From: an uncultured Lysobacteraceae bacterium
Lineage (GTDB): Bacteria; Pseudomonadota; Gammaproteobacteria; Xanthomonadales; Rhodanobacteraceae
Direction: 5' to 3'
NCBI GenBank assembly: GCA_946480705.1
Contig: CAMLLF010000009.1
Coordinates: forward strand, 1-18,078
DNA length: 18,078 bases
This document shows, in pieces, positions 6,644 through 16,658 of this stretch. Under the pieces are notes generated by a model. It was not told where the DNA came from. It did not search any database and worked only from the letters and a program-made list of their open reading frames with translations. Made by a program: the position numbers and the translations under genes. Each line of letters starts with the position of its first letter. Position 1 is the first letter of the stretch.

Positions 6644-7198
6644 ATGCAAGGTCTTCTCACGCGTCTCGGCGACTGCTACGTCAAGGAGCGCGGCCATCTC
6701 GTGTGCGAGGTGCTTGGCGTATCCGGCCTGAGTCCGGCCCCGGCATTCCTCAAGCGGCTTGCCGGCGTGCTCGATCTTCCTTCGATCGAGGGGCCGGTTT
6801 TCGGCGGCATGGACTACCATCTCGACTGGCTCCACGACTCGTTGTGCGGACTGGCGGGAATACCTGCTCCGGGCGACATTAGGCGTACGCAGCAGGACGT
6901 CGATTTTCTTGTCGCGTTCACCGAGGGTTCCGCCACGCACGTGGTACTCATCGAAGCAAAGGGCATCCGCAGCTGGAGCAATGAGCAAATCGACAAGAAG
7001 GTCAAGCGACTGACAGGCATCTTCGGTAGATGCGGAGGTTGCTGGCCCGGCGTGATACCACACCTGCTCCTCATGTCTCCCCGCGCGCCCCGGCGCGTCC
7101 CCTGCGAAAGCTGGCCGGACTGGATGAAGCGCAACGGAATCGATCCGCTATGGATCCGTCTTCCGTTTCCGGAGAAAAGCGTTTCCACAGCCCGCTAA
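6644..7198 (+). CDS. PD-(D/E)xK nuclease-like protein
   Basis: This is a 184-residue protein. The start is ATG 6644, with GGAG (6633-6636) at 7-nt spacing. The centre shows a nuclease-fold signature: TQQDVDFLVAF with D85/D87, then THVVLIEAKG with E104 and K106, followed by WSNEQIDKKVKRL, where a helix after the core strands often carries a Q/K. The order D-x16-E-x-K fits the PD-(D/E)xK superfamily of restriction and repair enzymes. No methylase or other partner is next to it, so a restriction-modification role is not supported. It may be an orphan of a defence or mobile module. The rest of the protein (MDYHLDWLHDSL, a C-terminal WPDWMKRNG) matches no family I can name. Confidence 0.65.
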   Translation: MQGLLTRLGDCYVKERGHLVCEVLGVSGLSPAPAFLKRLAGVLDLPSIEGPVFGGMDYHLDWLHDSLCGLAGIPAPGDIRRTQQDVDFLVAFTEGSATHVVLIEAKGIRSWSNEQIDKKVKRLTGIFGRCGGCWPGVIPHLLLMSPRAPRRVPCESWPDWMKRNGIDPLWIRLPFPEKSVSTAR

Positions 7199-7255
7199 AC
7201 CCTGCTTCGCCGCAGCCCGTCGACGTCGGCAACATGTCTTGCAGACGGCGACACG

Positions 7256-7465
7256 ATGATCATTCCCCTCCCCGGCAAGATCGCCGCGTTTCTCGTCGGC
7301 ATCCTTGCGAGCGGTCTGGCGCATCGCGCCGGACTCGACGGTTCATCGCGCTGGCCGCTACGGACCGCCCTGTACCGCGTACGGTCTGCGAACGCCGGGA
7401 GCCCGCTTCTGCGCCGCCGTTCTGCCACACTGACGAACCTCCGTCCGCGCAAGGCATTCCGATGA
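7256..7465 (+). CDS. Possible small membrane protein, overlapping the next start
   Basis: This is a 69-residue frame. Residues 1-28 (PLPGKIAAFLVGILASGLAHRAG) look like one membrane helix, and the rest is arginine-rich without clear pattern. Its TGA overlaps the ATG of the next gene as ATGA (7462-7465), which would allow coupled translation. There is no convincing ribosome site before ATG 7256. The gap 7199-7461 holds nothing else recognisable. The second half may be out of frame with an ancestral longer membrane protein. Confidence 0.3.
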   Translation: MIIPLPGKIAAFLVGILASGLAHRAGLDGSSRWPLRTALYRVRSANAGSPLLRRRSATLTNLRPRKAFR

Positions 7466-7779
7466 AGCTCGTCGAGTTCGAGATCTACTCCGAGGCCAGC
7501 AACTGCGCGGTCGTCCGCGTGCCTGGCCGTCCGTTTCCTGACTGCGTCGTTCAAGGCGATTCGCTGTCCTCGCTCTTTGCCGACTCGAAGGAACTCTCGC
7601 TCCGTCTGCAAGAGCTCGGTGTCACGGACGAAAATGTCCTTTCGCTGGCTCAGGCTCTGCAGGAACAGTTGCTCGATCGCCTTGTCCACTATCAACGGGT
7701 AATGGCCGTAGAGGGCCTCGCACTGCCGTACAGCACGCCGGTGTCCGAGCGAGACCTCGTGGCGCTGGTTTCGGAGTAG
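7462..7779 (+). CDS. DUF6959-like small protein
   Basis: This is a 105-residue soluble protein. The start is ATG 7462, with AAGG 7 nt upstream. The N-terminal half carries VEFEIYSEASNCAVVRVPGRP then FPDCVVQGDSLSSLF. This VxRxPGRxFPxxxxQGDSL signature I associate with DUF6959, a family of small uncharacterised bacterial proteins. The C-terminal half is helical (LAQALQEQLLDRLVHYQRVM) and ends LPYSTPVSERDLVALVSE. The function is unknown; genes of this kind often lie among orphan or immunity-type genes. It looks intact. A fragment of repeat A starts 7 nt after the stop. Confidence 0.75.
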   Translation: MKLVEFEIYSEASNCAVVRVPGRPFPDCVVQGDSLSSLFADSKELSLRLQELGVTDENVLSLAQALQEQLLDRLVHYQRVMAVEGLALPYSTPVSERDLVALVSE

Positions 7780-7786
7780 TTTCGCA

Positions 7787-7814
7787 GGGCGCCGCAAGGA
7801 CAGCGCGTTGCGCC
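7787..7814. repeat. Repeat A, degenerate left end
   Basis: AGGGCGCCGCAAGGACAGCG then CGTTGCGCC (7786-7814) has the length and ends of the A left-end hairpin: GGGCGC at 7787 and TTGCGCC at 7808-7814. The inner stem has changed. No core or right end follows. As at the threonine synthase gene, it lies immediately after a stop codon. Confidence 0.45.
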
Positions 7815-7844
7815 GGAACGAAACGAACGTACCAGGCCCTCGAC

Positions 7845-8276
7845 ATGAAGCCCGCATTCCATTTCACCTACGAAAAGGACTGGCGATCGGCGCCGGTGGC
7901 GTTCTGGGTGCACGTGCCGGTTCCCGGAACGAAGGACGTCTGCGATACGCCGGCGCCGCTGCCGATTCCGCATCGCGGCTATCCCTTCCTTCGCGTGGCG
8001 TTCGAGTCGCATGAGCTGCAGTTCAGTGCCATCGCACAACTCGATCACTTCATCGACATCCTGTCGCGCAAGCCGCTTCCGACGACACGGCAACTGTCGT
8101 CCCTTCGGGGCTTGCCCGTCGGGCCCAATGGTCATTGGCTGAGTCGCCTGCCTGCGGCACTCAAGACACCGCGCAAGCGCGACAAACTCGTGCAGGCGCT
8201 CCGTGCGGTTCGCGCGCAGGTGGCTGGTTCGTGGTCTGATCTTTCACTGCATCGGACTGCCTTCCGCAGCGGCTGA
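7845..8276 (+). CDS. Hypothetical protein, 143 residues
   Basis: No family name is recognised. ATG 7845 opens MKPAFHFTYEKDWRSAPVAF. The centre has a compact, conserved-looking block, SHELQFSAIAQLDHFIDILSR, then KPLPTTRQLSSLRG and GPNGHWLSRLPAALKTPRKR, rich in tryptophan, histidine and basic residues. This suggests a real protein rather than a chance frame. There is no signal peptide or membrane helix. AGG at 7834-7836 is a weak ribosome site. Codon usage follows a clear third-position GC bias over the whole frame, and no other strand or frame here has a competing gene. Its neighbours on the same strand are also small and orphan. Confidence 0.7.
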   Translation: MKPAFHFTYEKDWRSAPVAFWVHVPVPGTKDVCDTPAPLPIPHRGYPFLRVAFESHELQFSAIAQLDHFIDILSRKPLPTTRQLSSLRGLPVGPNGHWLSRLPAALKTPRKRDKLVQALRAVRAQVAGSWSDLSLHRTAFRSG

Positions 8277-8384
8277 ACTCAACGTTTGATGCCATGCTCT
8301 CCGTACTGCAAGCGGCAATGTTTCTCGCGGGCATTCTTTCGATCGCCCCCTTCGCCGCGGTGACATCTCAGAAGCGAGGCGACA

Positions 8385-8852
8385 ATGAGCGACCGTGGCC
8401 CGTGGGGCACCGAAGACTTCGATGCGATGTCGTGGCATGACGTGCATGTCCACGGTTTCCGCCTCGTGCGCTTCGACGAAGAAGCCGGCACCGCGGATCT
8501 GGTCCTGGACATCGACTACATCCTCGAATGGCGGAACTCGGATACCGGCATACTGTTCACGGTCTGCCAGGCTGCGCTGCGGTTCCACCATGTCTTCGGG
8601 TTGAAATTCGAGCTCGACTACGCGGCGCCCACCGCAGGCATGTGTCCGTTCTCGATGGGAGGCATCGCACGCGAGGCACTCATCGCTGCGAACGGCCGTC
8701 TATCCTATTGCTGGCACATCCCGCTGAACTGGCCGCAAGGCATGCTGGAATTCGAGGCGCCGTCGTTTACGCAGACGCTGGTCGGAGAGCCGCAGGTCCG
8801 GCCCGAGCAGTTCCTTGCGCCGGAGAAACGCAAGGGCTGGATCGACGCCTGA
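8385..8852 (+). CDS. Hypothetical protein, 155 residues
   Basis: ATG 8385 follows GAGG (8376-8379) at 5-nt spacing. The protein is soluble and mixed beta-rich: MSWHDVHVHGFRLVRFDEEAG, LDIDYILEW, LRFHHVFGLKFELDYAAPTAG, HIPLNWPQG and PSFTQTLVGEP. WHDxxVHG together with DIDYILEW forms a pattern I recall from uncharacterised proteins of similar size scattered in proteobacteria, but I cannot name a domain. Histidines and acidic residues cluster near the N-terminus; whether they bind metal is unknown. It converges on tgt 54 nt away. The 108-nt gap before it has only a short hydrophobic frame from ATG 8294 without support. Confidence 0.72.
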   Translation: MSDRGPWGTEDFDAMSWHDVHVHGFRLVRFDEEAGTADLVLDIDYILEWRNSDTGILFTVCQAALRFHHVFGLKFELDYAAPTAGMCPFSMGGIAREALIAANGRLSYCWHIPLNWPQGMLEFEAPSFTQTLVGEPQVRPEQFLAPEKRKGWIDA

Positions 8853-8861
8853 CCGGTCCAT

Positions 8862-8901
8862 CGGGCGAAGCCCGCGCGATCGTGCGGTCGCCGGGGCGAC
8901 C
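8862..8901. terminator. Two hairpins between convergent genes
   Basis: CGGGC-GAA-GCCCG (8862-8874) and GGTCGC-CGGG-GCGACC (8886-8901) fill the 54-nt gap between the 155-residue gene and tgt, whose stops face each other. Neither has a T-run, so a classical intrinsic terminator is not shown. The position suggests a two-way stop signal. Confidence 0.4.
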
Positions 8902-8906
8902 ACACT

Positions 8907-11103
<2,197 letters not shown>

Positions 11104-11156
11104 TTTCTGTACCGTTGCGCGCCGGATTCACGGTCCGGCGGACCGGCGATTATCCG

Positions 11157-13331
11157 CTATTGCGCCGCTTTCGTCCTGCGGCGGCGCCGGAACACGATGC
11201 CGGCGACGAGCACGGCGAGCCCGGCCGCGGCCACGTAGGGCGCGGCGCGGCGCACCGTCTGCTTGGCCCAGCGGATGCGTTCGAACTGCAGCCGCCTGGC
11301 CGCTCCGGCGAAATCGGGCGCCGGACAGTCATGGCCGAAGTTGCCGGCCCAGGGGACATAAGGCCCTTCGGCGACATAGCGGCCGTAGTAGCGCCGCGCG
11401 GCGGGCACGTCGCGATGGACGAGCCAGCCGGTCGCGCTGCAGAGCATCGCGGCGAAGGCCTGCGAGCGTGCCGGCACGAGACCGGCGGCCTGGTCCGCGA
11501 GTTCCGCCGCGACATAGCGATAGTGGAAACGCTGCACCGGCTGTGCTGCGCTCGCGGCGAATCGCCGTGCCTCGTCGGTGCCGACGAGTTTCTTGTCCTG
11601 CGTCTCCGGCGAGAAATCGCCGGCTTCGTACATGCCGTCGTACGTCGCCCCGTCGGGCGCGAGTTCGAAGCCGAGGATTTCCATGCCGGATTCGCGCGCG
11701 AGCTTCGCCGCGCGGAACAGCGTCTCCGCCTGTTCGATGCGGCCCTGCTTCGGCGCGTCGAGGTGCGCTTTCGCGTAGGCCGACGCGGTTTCGCGCAGAT
11801 CCGCCGGGAAATACGCGACGGCGTCCGCGTAGCGCCCGGCGCGCAGCAGACGCCGGCCGAGCAGCGCGCGCAGTTGCACCGCGGGCTGCGGCGGCGTCAT
11901 GCCTTCTTCATCCGGTTTTGCGGGTGCGGCCGGCGCCGGCACCTGCGCGTCGACGAACTGCTTGAGTTCGTCGATGGTGAGTACGCGCTCGGCAATGTGG
12001 GCTTCGTCGGTCCAGTACTGGGCACCGGCACCATGAAAGAGCGCGAGCGCTTCGGTGTAGTCGCCGCGCGCGAGCGCGAGAATGCCGCGCTCGCCGTCGA
12101 GACGGCAGGCAGGCTTGAAGCCCTGGCCGAAATAGAAATAGCCGCCGCTTGGATGGTCGCCCCAGTCCTCGTCGCGCGGGAACGCGCGCGCGGCCTGCGC
12201 ATAGGCGTCGGCTGCCGCCTTGCCGTCGCCCGCGCGCACGGCGAGCTTCGCGCGCACCCAGTGCGCGAGCGCGCTGTCGCTGCGCGGCGCGAGCTTGCCG
12301 GCGAGGTCATAGCGGCCGCTGCGATAGGCCGCGGCGGCGACGCGATCGACGCCGGCCAGGGTTTTCGCGTCGGCGGCTTCGACGGCCGCGTAGTAACGCT
12401 GCAGCCGCTCCGACGGCACGGGCTCGCCGTTGTCGTAGCCTTCGAGTTCGCCGGTACGCGTGTAGACGTAGCTCGCGAGCAATTGCTGCAGCAGCGGATC
12501 GTTCAACGCCGCGGCCAGTTTTTCGTCGTCGGCAAACAGCTCGCGCGCGGTGAACAGCAGCGACGCACGGCCCGACGCCGAACCCTGCGCAGCCTGTTCC
12601 GCGTAGCGCTTCACGGCGGCCGCTGTGTCGCCGCGGTGGCGATGGATCGCGGCCTCTTCGCCGTAGCTCGCGACCGCGAGGCCGAGCGGATCGGGTGCGC
12701 CGGCCGCGACGGCCGCGCGCACGGCCTGGAAGTCCTTGGCCGCTGCATCGGCGAACCGCGCCATCTGCGCCGCATCGCTGCCGGCACCGCCGTCGGCAGC
12801 CGCGAGGTTCAGACGTCCGAGCATGTAGCGCGCCCAGACGCCGCGCGTGCGCTGCTGGTCGGGCGGCAGCGCGACGACGGCGTCGAAGCGTTGCCGCGCC
12901 GTGTCGTACTCGCCCGCATGAAACGCGCGCGCGCCGGCGAGATAGAGCCGCACCTCGTCGCTGAAGCCTTCGCCCGCGGCCCAGGCGCCCGCATCGTCGG
13001 CGGCCGCGCGCATCGCCTCGGCGCGCTCGTGGCCGGCCTCGCCGAGTTCTTTCTTTTCGAGTTCGGTACGCGCTTCGCCGGGCGCGGCCCAGGGATTTTC
13101 ATTCGGCGTGAATGCTGTCGCCGGTTTCGGCGCGAGCCGCGACGCTTCGAAATCGAACGTGCCTTCGATGAGGTCGAACAGACTGGCGTGGCGATCGGAC
13201 AGCAGATCGGGCGGGAATTCGGGGCCGCAGGCCGTTGCGGGCAACACGCTCGACAGCAGTGCCGCGAGCGCGACGCGCGAGGCGGCCGCGATCGCGGTGC
13301 GGCGAAATCCGTTTGCCCTGGCCTTGCTCAT
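11157..13331 (-). CDS. Large exported TPR-like protein with C-terminal membrane anchor
   Basis: From ATG 13329-13331 (AGGAA lies about 8 nt upstream; a GTG start at 13379 is less likely) the protein has 724 residues. The N-terminus is a signal sequence ending LPATAC, a possible lipobox, followed by CGPEFPPDLLSDR. The body is alanine-rich and helical with TPR-like units such as ARAFHAGEYDTARQRFDAV, AAYRSGRYDLAGKLA, LALARGDYTEALALFHGAG and LLRAGRYADAVAYF. It ends with one membrane helix (YVAAAGLAVLVAGIVF) and the basic tail RRRRRTKAAQ. The function is unknown; it could organise partners at the inner membrane with its body in the periplasm. A cleaved signal peptide plus C-terminal anchor is as possible as lipidation. 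It precedes queA on the same strand. Confidence 0.8.
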   Translation of the reverse strand: MSKARANGFRRTAIAAASRVALAALLSSVLPATACGPEFPPDLLSDRHASLFDLIEGTFDFEASRLAPKPATAFTPNENPWAAPGEARTELEKKELGEAGHERAEAMRAAADDAGAWAAGEGFSDEVRLYLAGARAFHAGEYDTARQRFDAVVALPPDQQRTRGVWARYMLGRLNLAAADGGAGSDAAQMARFADAAAKDFQAVRAAVAAGAPDPLGLAVASYGEEAAIHRHRGDTAAAVKRYAEQAAQGSASGRASLLFTARELFADDEKLAAALNDPLLQQLLASYVYTRTGELEGYDNGEPVPSERLQRYYAAVEAADAKTLAGVDRVAAAAYRSGRYDLAGKLAPRSDSALAHWVRAKLAVRAGDGKAAADAYAQAARAFPRDEDWGDHPSGGYFYFGQGFKPACRLDGERGILALARGDYTEALALFHGAGAQYWTDEAHIAERVLTIDELKQFVDAQVPAPAAPAKPDEEGMTPPQPAVQLRALLGRRLLRAGRYADAVAYFPADLRETASAYAKAHLDAPKQGRIEQAETLFRAAKLARESGMEILGFELAPDGATYDGMYEAGDFSPETQDKKLVGTDEARRFAASAAQPVQRFHYRYVAAELADQAAGLVPARSQAFAAMLCSATGWLVHRDVPAARRYYGRYVAEGPYVPWAGNFGHDCPAPDFAGAARRLQFERIRWAKQTVRRAAPYVAAAGLAVLVAGIVFRRRRRTKAAQ

Positions 13332-13685
13332 GCGCTGCGTTCCTGTCGGCGTGATCCTGCGCAATCTGCCACAACGCACGGCAGGACTGGAATCGGGTCG
13401 GTCGAGGACTTCGCAATGGGACGTCCGGCCGCCGCCCTCGTCATTCGTCCGGAATTTCCATCACAATCCCGACCGCTTCGGAGACACTGCCGAGGAACCC
13501 GGCATGGCTCACGCGCGGGCACTCGCGGCGCAGCTCGAGCTTTCGCGCGGCGGAGAGATCCGAGACCCGCCCTGGTCGAATTGTGAATCGGGACAGCAGA
13601 CCGGCGGGAGCGTGGCGGTGAACGCGGAATTCTTAGATCTCGCGATTCCGCAGGCTTGGGGACTTTTCCGAACGGTGCGGCGTGG
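13332..13685. other. Divergent intergenic region, 354 nt
   Basis: This region separates the minus-strand TPR-like gene from the plus-strand DUF6881-like gene and should hold promoters for both. No clear -35/-10 pair was found. GCGGAAT (13624-13630) and ATTCCGC (13645-13651) form a 7-bp inverted repeat about 35 nt before the plus-strand start, a possible operator or leader hairpin. A frame from 13504 to 13689 (MAHARALAAQLELSRGGEIR at its start) is open but matches nothing. Confidence 0.4.
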
Positions 13686-14030
13686 ATGAGCGAAACTACG
13701 TTACTTTGCTATTTCAGGGCGCGCTGGCCGGAGGAACACGTGCCATCAGGAGAGCCCGAATGGCTCCTGTATGAAGTGGATTGGAAGGCGGATGCTGTCT
13801 TGCGAAGCGTCGAGCTTTTCGGCAATGGCTCAGTCACCCGAAACAGCATCTGGATCGAGCAGCGCAGCGGACAGCGCTGCGAATCGTTGTTCGATAGGGG
13901 ACTTGAAAAGGCGTTTGAAGACGTCCCTCTGGTGGCCATCACCGCGCAGGAATTCGAGGGCTGTTGGGAACGAGGCGTCGATACACCATTCTGGTTTCCC
14001 TGTGGCCCCACATCGTCAGGCAGCGCCTGA
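13686..14030 (+). CDS. DUF6881-like small protein
   Basis: This is a 114-residue protein from ATG 13686. The pattern YFRARWPEEH, LLYEVDWKADAVLRSVELFGNG, LEKAFEDVPLVAITAQEFEGCWERG fits the DUF6881 layout: a RVRW strand, LLYxELD, RxVExFxDG, then I(T/S)xxEFExxWE near the end. It carries a longer insertion after EEH and an extra tail (TPFWFPCGPTSSGSA) compared with what I recall. DUF6881 proteins are uncharacterised, and some sit in toxin-immunity gene sets. The ribosome site is weak. It converges on the response regulator with a 16-nt gap that contains a perfect palindrome. Confidence 0.65.
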   Translation: MSETTLLCYFRARWPEEHVPSGEPEWLLYEVDWKADAVLRSVELFGNGSVTRNSIWIEQRSGQRCESLFDRGLEKAFEDVPLVAITAQEFEGCWERGVDTPFWFPCGPTSSGSA

Positions 14031-14034
14031 AGCT

Positions 14035-14046
14035 TGCGACGTCGCA
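14035..14046. other. Perfect 12-bp palindrome between convergent stops
   Basis: TGCGACGTCGCA occupies 12 of the 16 bases between the stop of the DUF6881-like gene (14030) and that of the response regulator (14047). It could be a short two-way stop signal or a binding site. It has no loop as written, so a hairpin would be weak. Confidence 0.3.
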
Positions 14047-14649
14047 TCAAAGCCAACCCTTCTGCCGCGCCAGGCGATACGCCTCGATGCGATTGCCGAC
14101 GCCGAGCTTGCCGATCGCTTCCGAGAGGTAATTGCGCACCGTGCCCTGCGACAGATGCAACTGCGCGGCGACTTCGCCGGCGGAGAGTCCTTCGCCGGCC
14201 AGCCGCAGCACCTGGCGTTCGCGGTCGTTCAGCGGATCGGCTTCGCTCCAGGCGTCGAGCGCGAGCTGCGGATCGACGACGCGGCCGCCGCGGTGCACCT
14301 TGCGCAGCGCGTCGGCGAGTTGCTCCGCGGGTGCGTCCTTGAGCAGATAGCCGACGACGCCGGCTTCGAGCGCACGACGCAGGTAGCCGGGCCGCGCGAA
14401 CGTCGTGACGATGACGACCTTGCTCGCGACGCCGCGGTCCCGCACGCGCTGTGCGAGTTCGAGCCCGGTCAGGCCCGGCATTTCGATATCGGTGACGACG
14501 ACGTCGGGCGCGTGCTGCTCGATCAGGCGCCAGGCTTCCTGGCCGTCGGCCGCGCTCGCGACGACGTCCATGTCGGGCTCCAGGCGCAGCAGCGCCGACA
14601 GCGCGCCGCGCACCATGGCCTGATCTTCGGCCAGCAACACTCGGATCAT
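14047..14649 (-). CDS. NarL/DesR-type response regulator
   Basis: This is a 200-residue two-domain regulator. Receiver, residues 1-120: acidic pocket E8-D9, phosphoacceptor D54 in VVVTDIEMPGLTG, switch T82 and K104 in YLLKDAP. LuxR-type DNA-binding domain, residues 137-200: DPLNDRERQVLRLAGEGLSAG, EVAAQLHLSQGTVRNYLSEAI (recognition helix), KLGVGNRIEAYRLARQKGWL. The receiver wording and the KGWL ending are typical of the DesR/YvfU branch. It lies 58 nt after the kinase gene on the same strand and is very likely its partner, controlling the ABC operon and possibly membrane-lipid genes. The stimulus cannot be read from the sequence. Confidence 0.93.
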   Translation of the reverse strand: MIRVLLAEDQAMVRGALSALLRLEPDMDVVASAADGQEAWRLIEQHAPDVVVTDIEMPGLTGLELAQRVRDRGVASKVVIVTTFARPGYLRRALEAGVVGYLLKDAPAEQLADALRKVHRGGRVVDPQLALDAWSEADPLNDRERQVLRLAGEGLSAGEVAAQLHLSQGTVRNYLSEAIGKLGVGNRIEAYRLARQKGWL

Positions 14650-14707
14650 GAACTCTCGCGCCCCGCCCGTTCGATGCGCGGCAGGTTAGCCCGCCGCACT
14701 GCCATGC

Positions 14708-15865
14708 TCAATGGACGCGCAGGGGTTCCGTGTCGACCGCCGCACCCTGCGCCGCGCGCGGCACGCGCACGGTCAGCCGCGTGCCCTGCCCGCGCACCGA
14801 ATCGATGCGAAGTTCCGCATCGAGCATGGCCAGGCGCTCGCGCATGCCGACGAGACCGTTGCCCGGCACGATGTCGCCGCCGCGGCCGTTGTCGCGGACT
14901 TCGAGCAGCAGGTCGTCGCCTTCCCAGGTCAGCGTGACATTCGCGCGCGAGGCCTGCGCGTGGCGATGGATGTTCGTGACGGCTTCGCGCACGACCAGCG
15001 CGAGGCAGGTTTCGATCGGCGGCGGCGGCGGCATGCCGCCGAGGTCGTACTGGAAGACCACGCCGCCGGATTCGAGCAGCAGCCTGGCCGACGCCGTCTC
15101 CGCGGCGAGGCCCGCCGCGCGGATGCCGGTCACGGCGCGGCGCACCTGACCCAGCGCGTCGCGCGCGATGCGCTCGACGTCGCGCACTTCCTGGCGCGCC
15201 GCATGCGCGTCGCGGTCCCAGAGGCGGTTCGCGAGTTCGGATTTGAGCGTGATCAGCGACAGCGTGTGGCCGAGCAGGTCGTGCAGGTCGCGGCCGATGC
15301 GCTCGCGTTCCGCGAGTGCGGCCAGACGCCGGACTTCTTCGTGCGACAGGCGCAGCGCGACCTGCTTGCGCTGGTTTTCACGCATGAAGTACGAGCCGAC
15401 GAAACAGGCCGTGCCGACCAGATACGTGATGCCGATCGTCAGCGGCGCGCCGCGCACGAAGGCGAGCAGGTACACCGAATAACCGATGGTCACGACGAAC
15501 GCGAGCAGCAGCGAGCGGCGCAGCGTGCTCAGGTGCGGCGCGAACGCGCAGGCGAAGATCACGAAAGTGTTGGAGAACGGATTGATCTTGCCCAGCGGCA
15601 CCGCGAGCACCGACATCGCGACGACGAGCAGTACGAGCTCGCGCCCCTGCGCCCAGTAGGCGCGGAAATACAGCGGCAGGAATGCAGCCGTGCCGATCAG
15701 CGTCAGCGGCAGCCAGTTCGGCGAAGCGATGCGCGGCACGAGCACGGGCAGGAACAGGAAGGCGAGATAGGCCAGCGACAGGAACGGCGCCCAGCCCATG
15801 CCGAGTTCCGGCGGGACGAGGCGGTCGCGCCAGGCGAGTACCTGCGGATGATTGAGCCAGCTCAT
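14708..15865 (-). CDS. DesK-type sensor histidine kinase
   Basis: The product has 385 residues from ATG 15863-15865 (MSWLNHPQV); a GTG at 15881-15883 would add six. About six membrane helices fill residues 25-162, with almost no external loops, as in DesK-type thermosensor or membrane-stress kinases. The HisKA_3 dimerisation domain has ERERIGRDLHDLLGHTLSLI with the phosphorylated H195. The ATPase domain has the N-box REAVTNIHRHAQA, DNGRGGD and GNGLVGMRERL. GGMPPPPPI is a proline run before the N-box. It sits between the ABC permease gene (28 nt upstream) and the response regulator. It probably senses the state of the membrane or the transporter itself and phosphorylates the regulator. Confidence 0.92.
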   Translation of the reverse strand: MSWLNHPQVLAWRDRLVPPELGMGWAPFLSLAYLAFLFLPVLVPRIASPNWLPLTLIGTAAFLPLYFRAYWAQGRELVLLVVAMSVLAVPLGKINPFSNTFVIFACAFAPHLSTLRRSLLLAFVVTIGYSVYLLAFVRGAPLTIGITYLVGTACFVGSYFMRENQRKQVALRLSHEEVRRLAALAERERIGRDLHDLLGHTLSLITLKSELANRLWDRDAHAARQEVRDVERIARDALGQVRRAVTGIRAAGLAAETASARLLLESGGVVFQYDLGGMPPPPPIETCLALVVREAVTNIHRHAQASRANVTLTWEGDDLLLEVRDNGRGGDIVPGNGLVGMRERLAMLDAELRIDSVRGQGTRLTVRVPRAAQGAAVDTEPLRVH

Positions 15866-15893
15866 GGGCGTCGATGCTGCCACGTCGCGGCGC

Positions 15894-16658
15894 TCACGGC
15901 TCGCGGTTGAGGCGGCGACCGGCCCAGTTGCCGATCACGACCGTGAAGACCAGGAGCCAGGCCAGGTGCGACACCGCGCTGCCGGTGCTCGGCTGGCCGA
16001 TGCTCATGAGGCCGAGCTGCGCGAGATGCCAGGCCGGCCAGAGCACGGCGAACTTCTGGAACAGCGCCGGCAGCAGCGTCAGCGGAAACCACAGCCCCGA
16101 CAGCAGCGCCATCGGCAGGTAGATCAGGTTGACGATGGCCGGCGCGGCCTGGCCGTTCGCGAAGCTGCCGACGAGCAGGCCCAGCGCGCAGAACGGCAGC
16201 GCGCCGACGACCATGGCTGCGCCGAGCAGCGCCCATTGCGCGATGCCCAGGCGCACGCCGCCGAAGATCGACGCGGCGGTTGCGAGCATCAGGAAGATCA
16301 CCGCGGCGAAGATCATCGCCATCGCAAGCTTGCCGCCGACATAGTTCATCGGCGGCATCGGCAACGCGCGGCGCAGCGCGAGCAGGCCTTTGTCGCGTTC
16401 GGTCGCGACGCTGACGCCGAAGCCGAACAGACCGGGCGCCATCACGCCGAACACGCAGTACGTCGCCATCAGATAGTGGGCGACGTTCACCGACGCGCCG
16501 GGCTTGGCGAGCAGCACGCCGAACAGCAGGTAGAACATCACCGGAAACGCGAGCGCCGGCAGCGCGAAGCTCGGCGTGCGCAGCAGGCGCAGGAATTCCA
16601 GGCGCGCTTCGAGCAGCAGGCTGCGGCGCGAGATCGCATCGAAGATCAGGGTGCTCAT
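15894..16658 (-). CDS. ABC-2 type transporter permease
   Basis: This is a 254-residue inner-membrane protein with about six helices (roughly residues 31-51, 61-81, 110-132, 141-165, 172-198 and 229-245) and the ABC-2 coupling region ATERDKGLLALRRALPMPP after the second helix. The signature LIYLPMALLSGLWFPLTLLP before the last helix is typical of exporters of the drug/polyketide or lipid type. The ATG (16656-16658) directly abuts the stop of the ATPase gene, so translation is probably coupled. With the ATPase it would form a dimer of half-transporters. The cargo is unknown. Confidence 0.93.
   Translation of the reverse strand: MSTLIFDAISRRSLLLEARLEFLRLLRTPSFALPALAFPVMFYLLFGVLLAKPGASVNVAHYLMATYCVFGVMAPGLFGFGVSVATERDKGLLALRRALPMPPMNYVGGKLAMAMIFAAVIFLMLATAASIFGGVRLGIAQWALLGAAMVVGALPFCALGLLVGSFANGQAAPAIVNLIYLPMALLSGLWFPLTLLPALFQKFAVLWPAWHLAQLGLMSIGQPSTGSAVSHLAWLLVFTVVIGNWAGRRLNREP

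Noticed and set aside
8294..8440. Short hydrophobic frame from ATG 8294
   Set aside because: There is no ribosome site, its second half overlaps the well-supported 155-residue gene in another frame, and there is no recognisable pattern.
11115..13586. Very long plus-strand frame opposite the TPR-like gene
   Set aside because: It is a shadow of the minus-strand gene caused by high third-position GC; its translation is arginine/alanine-rich without domains.
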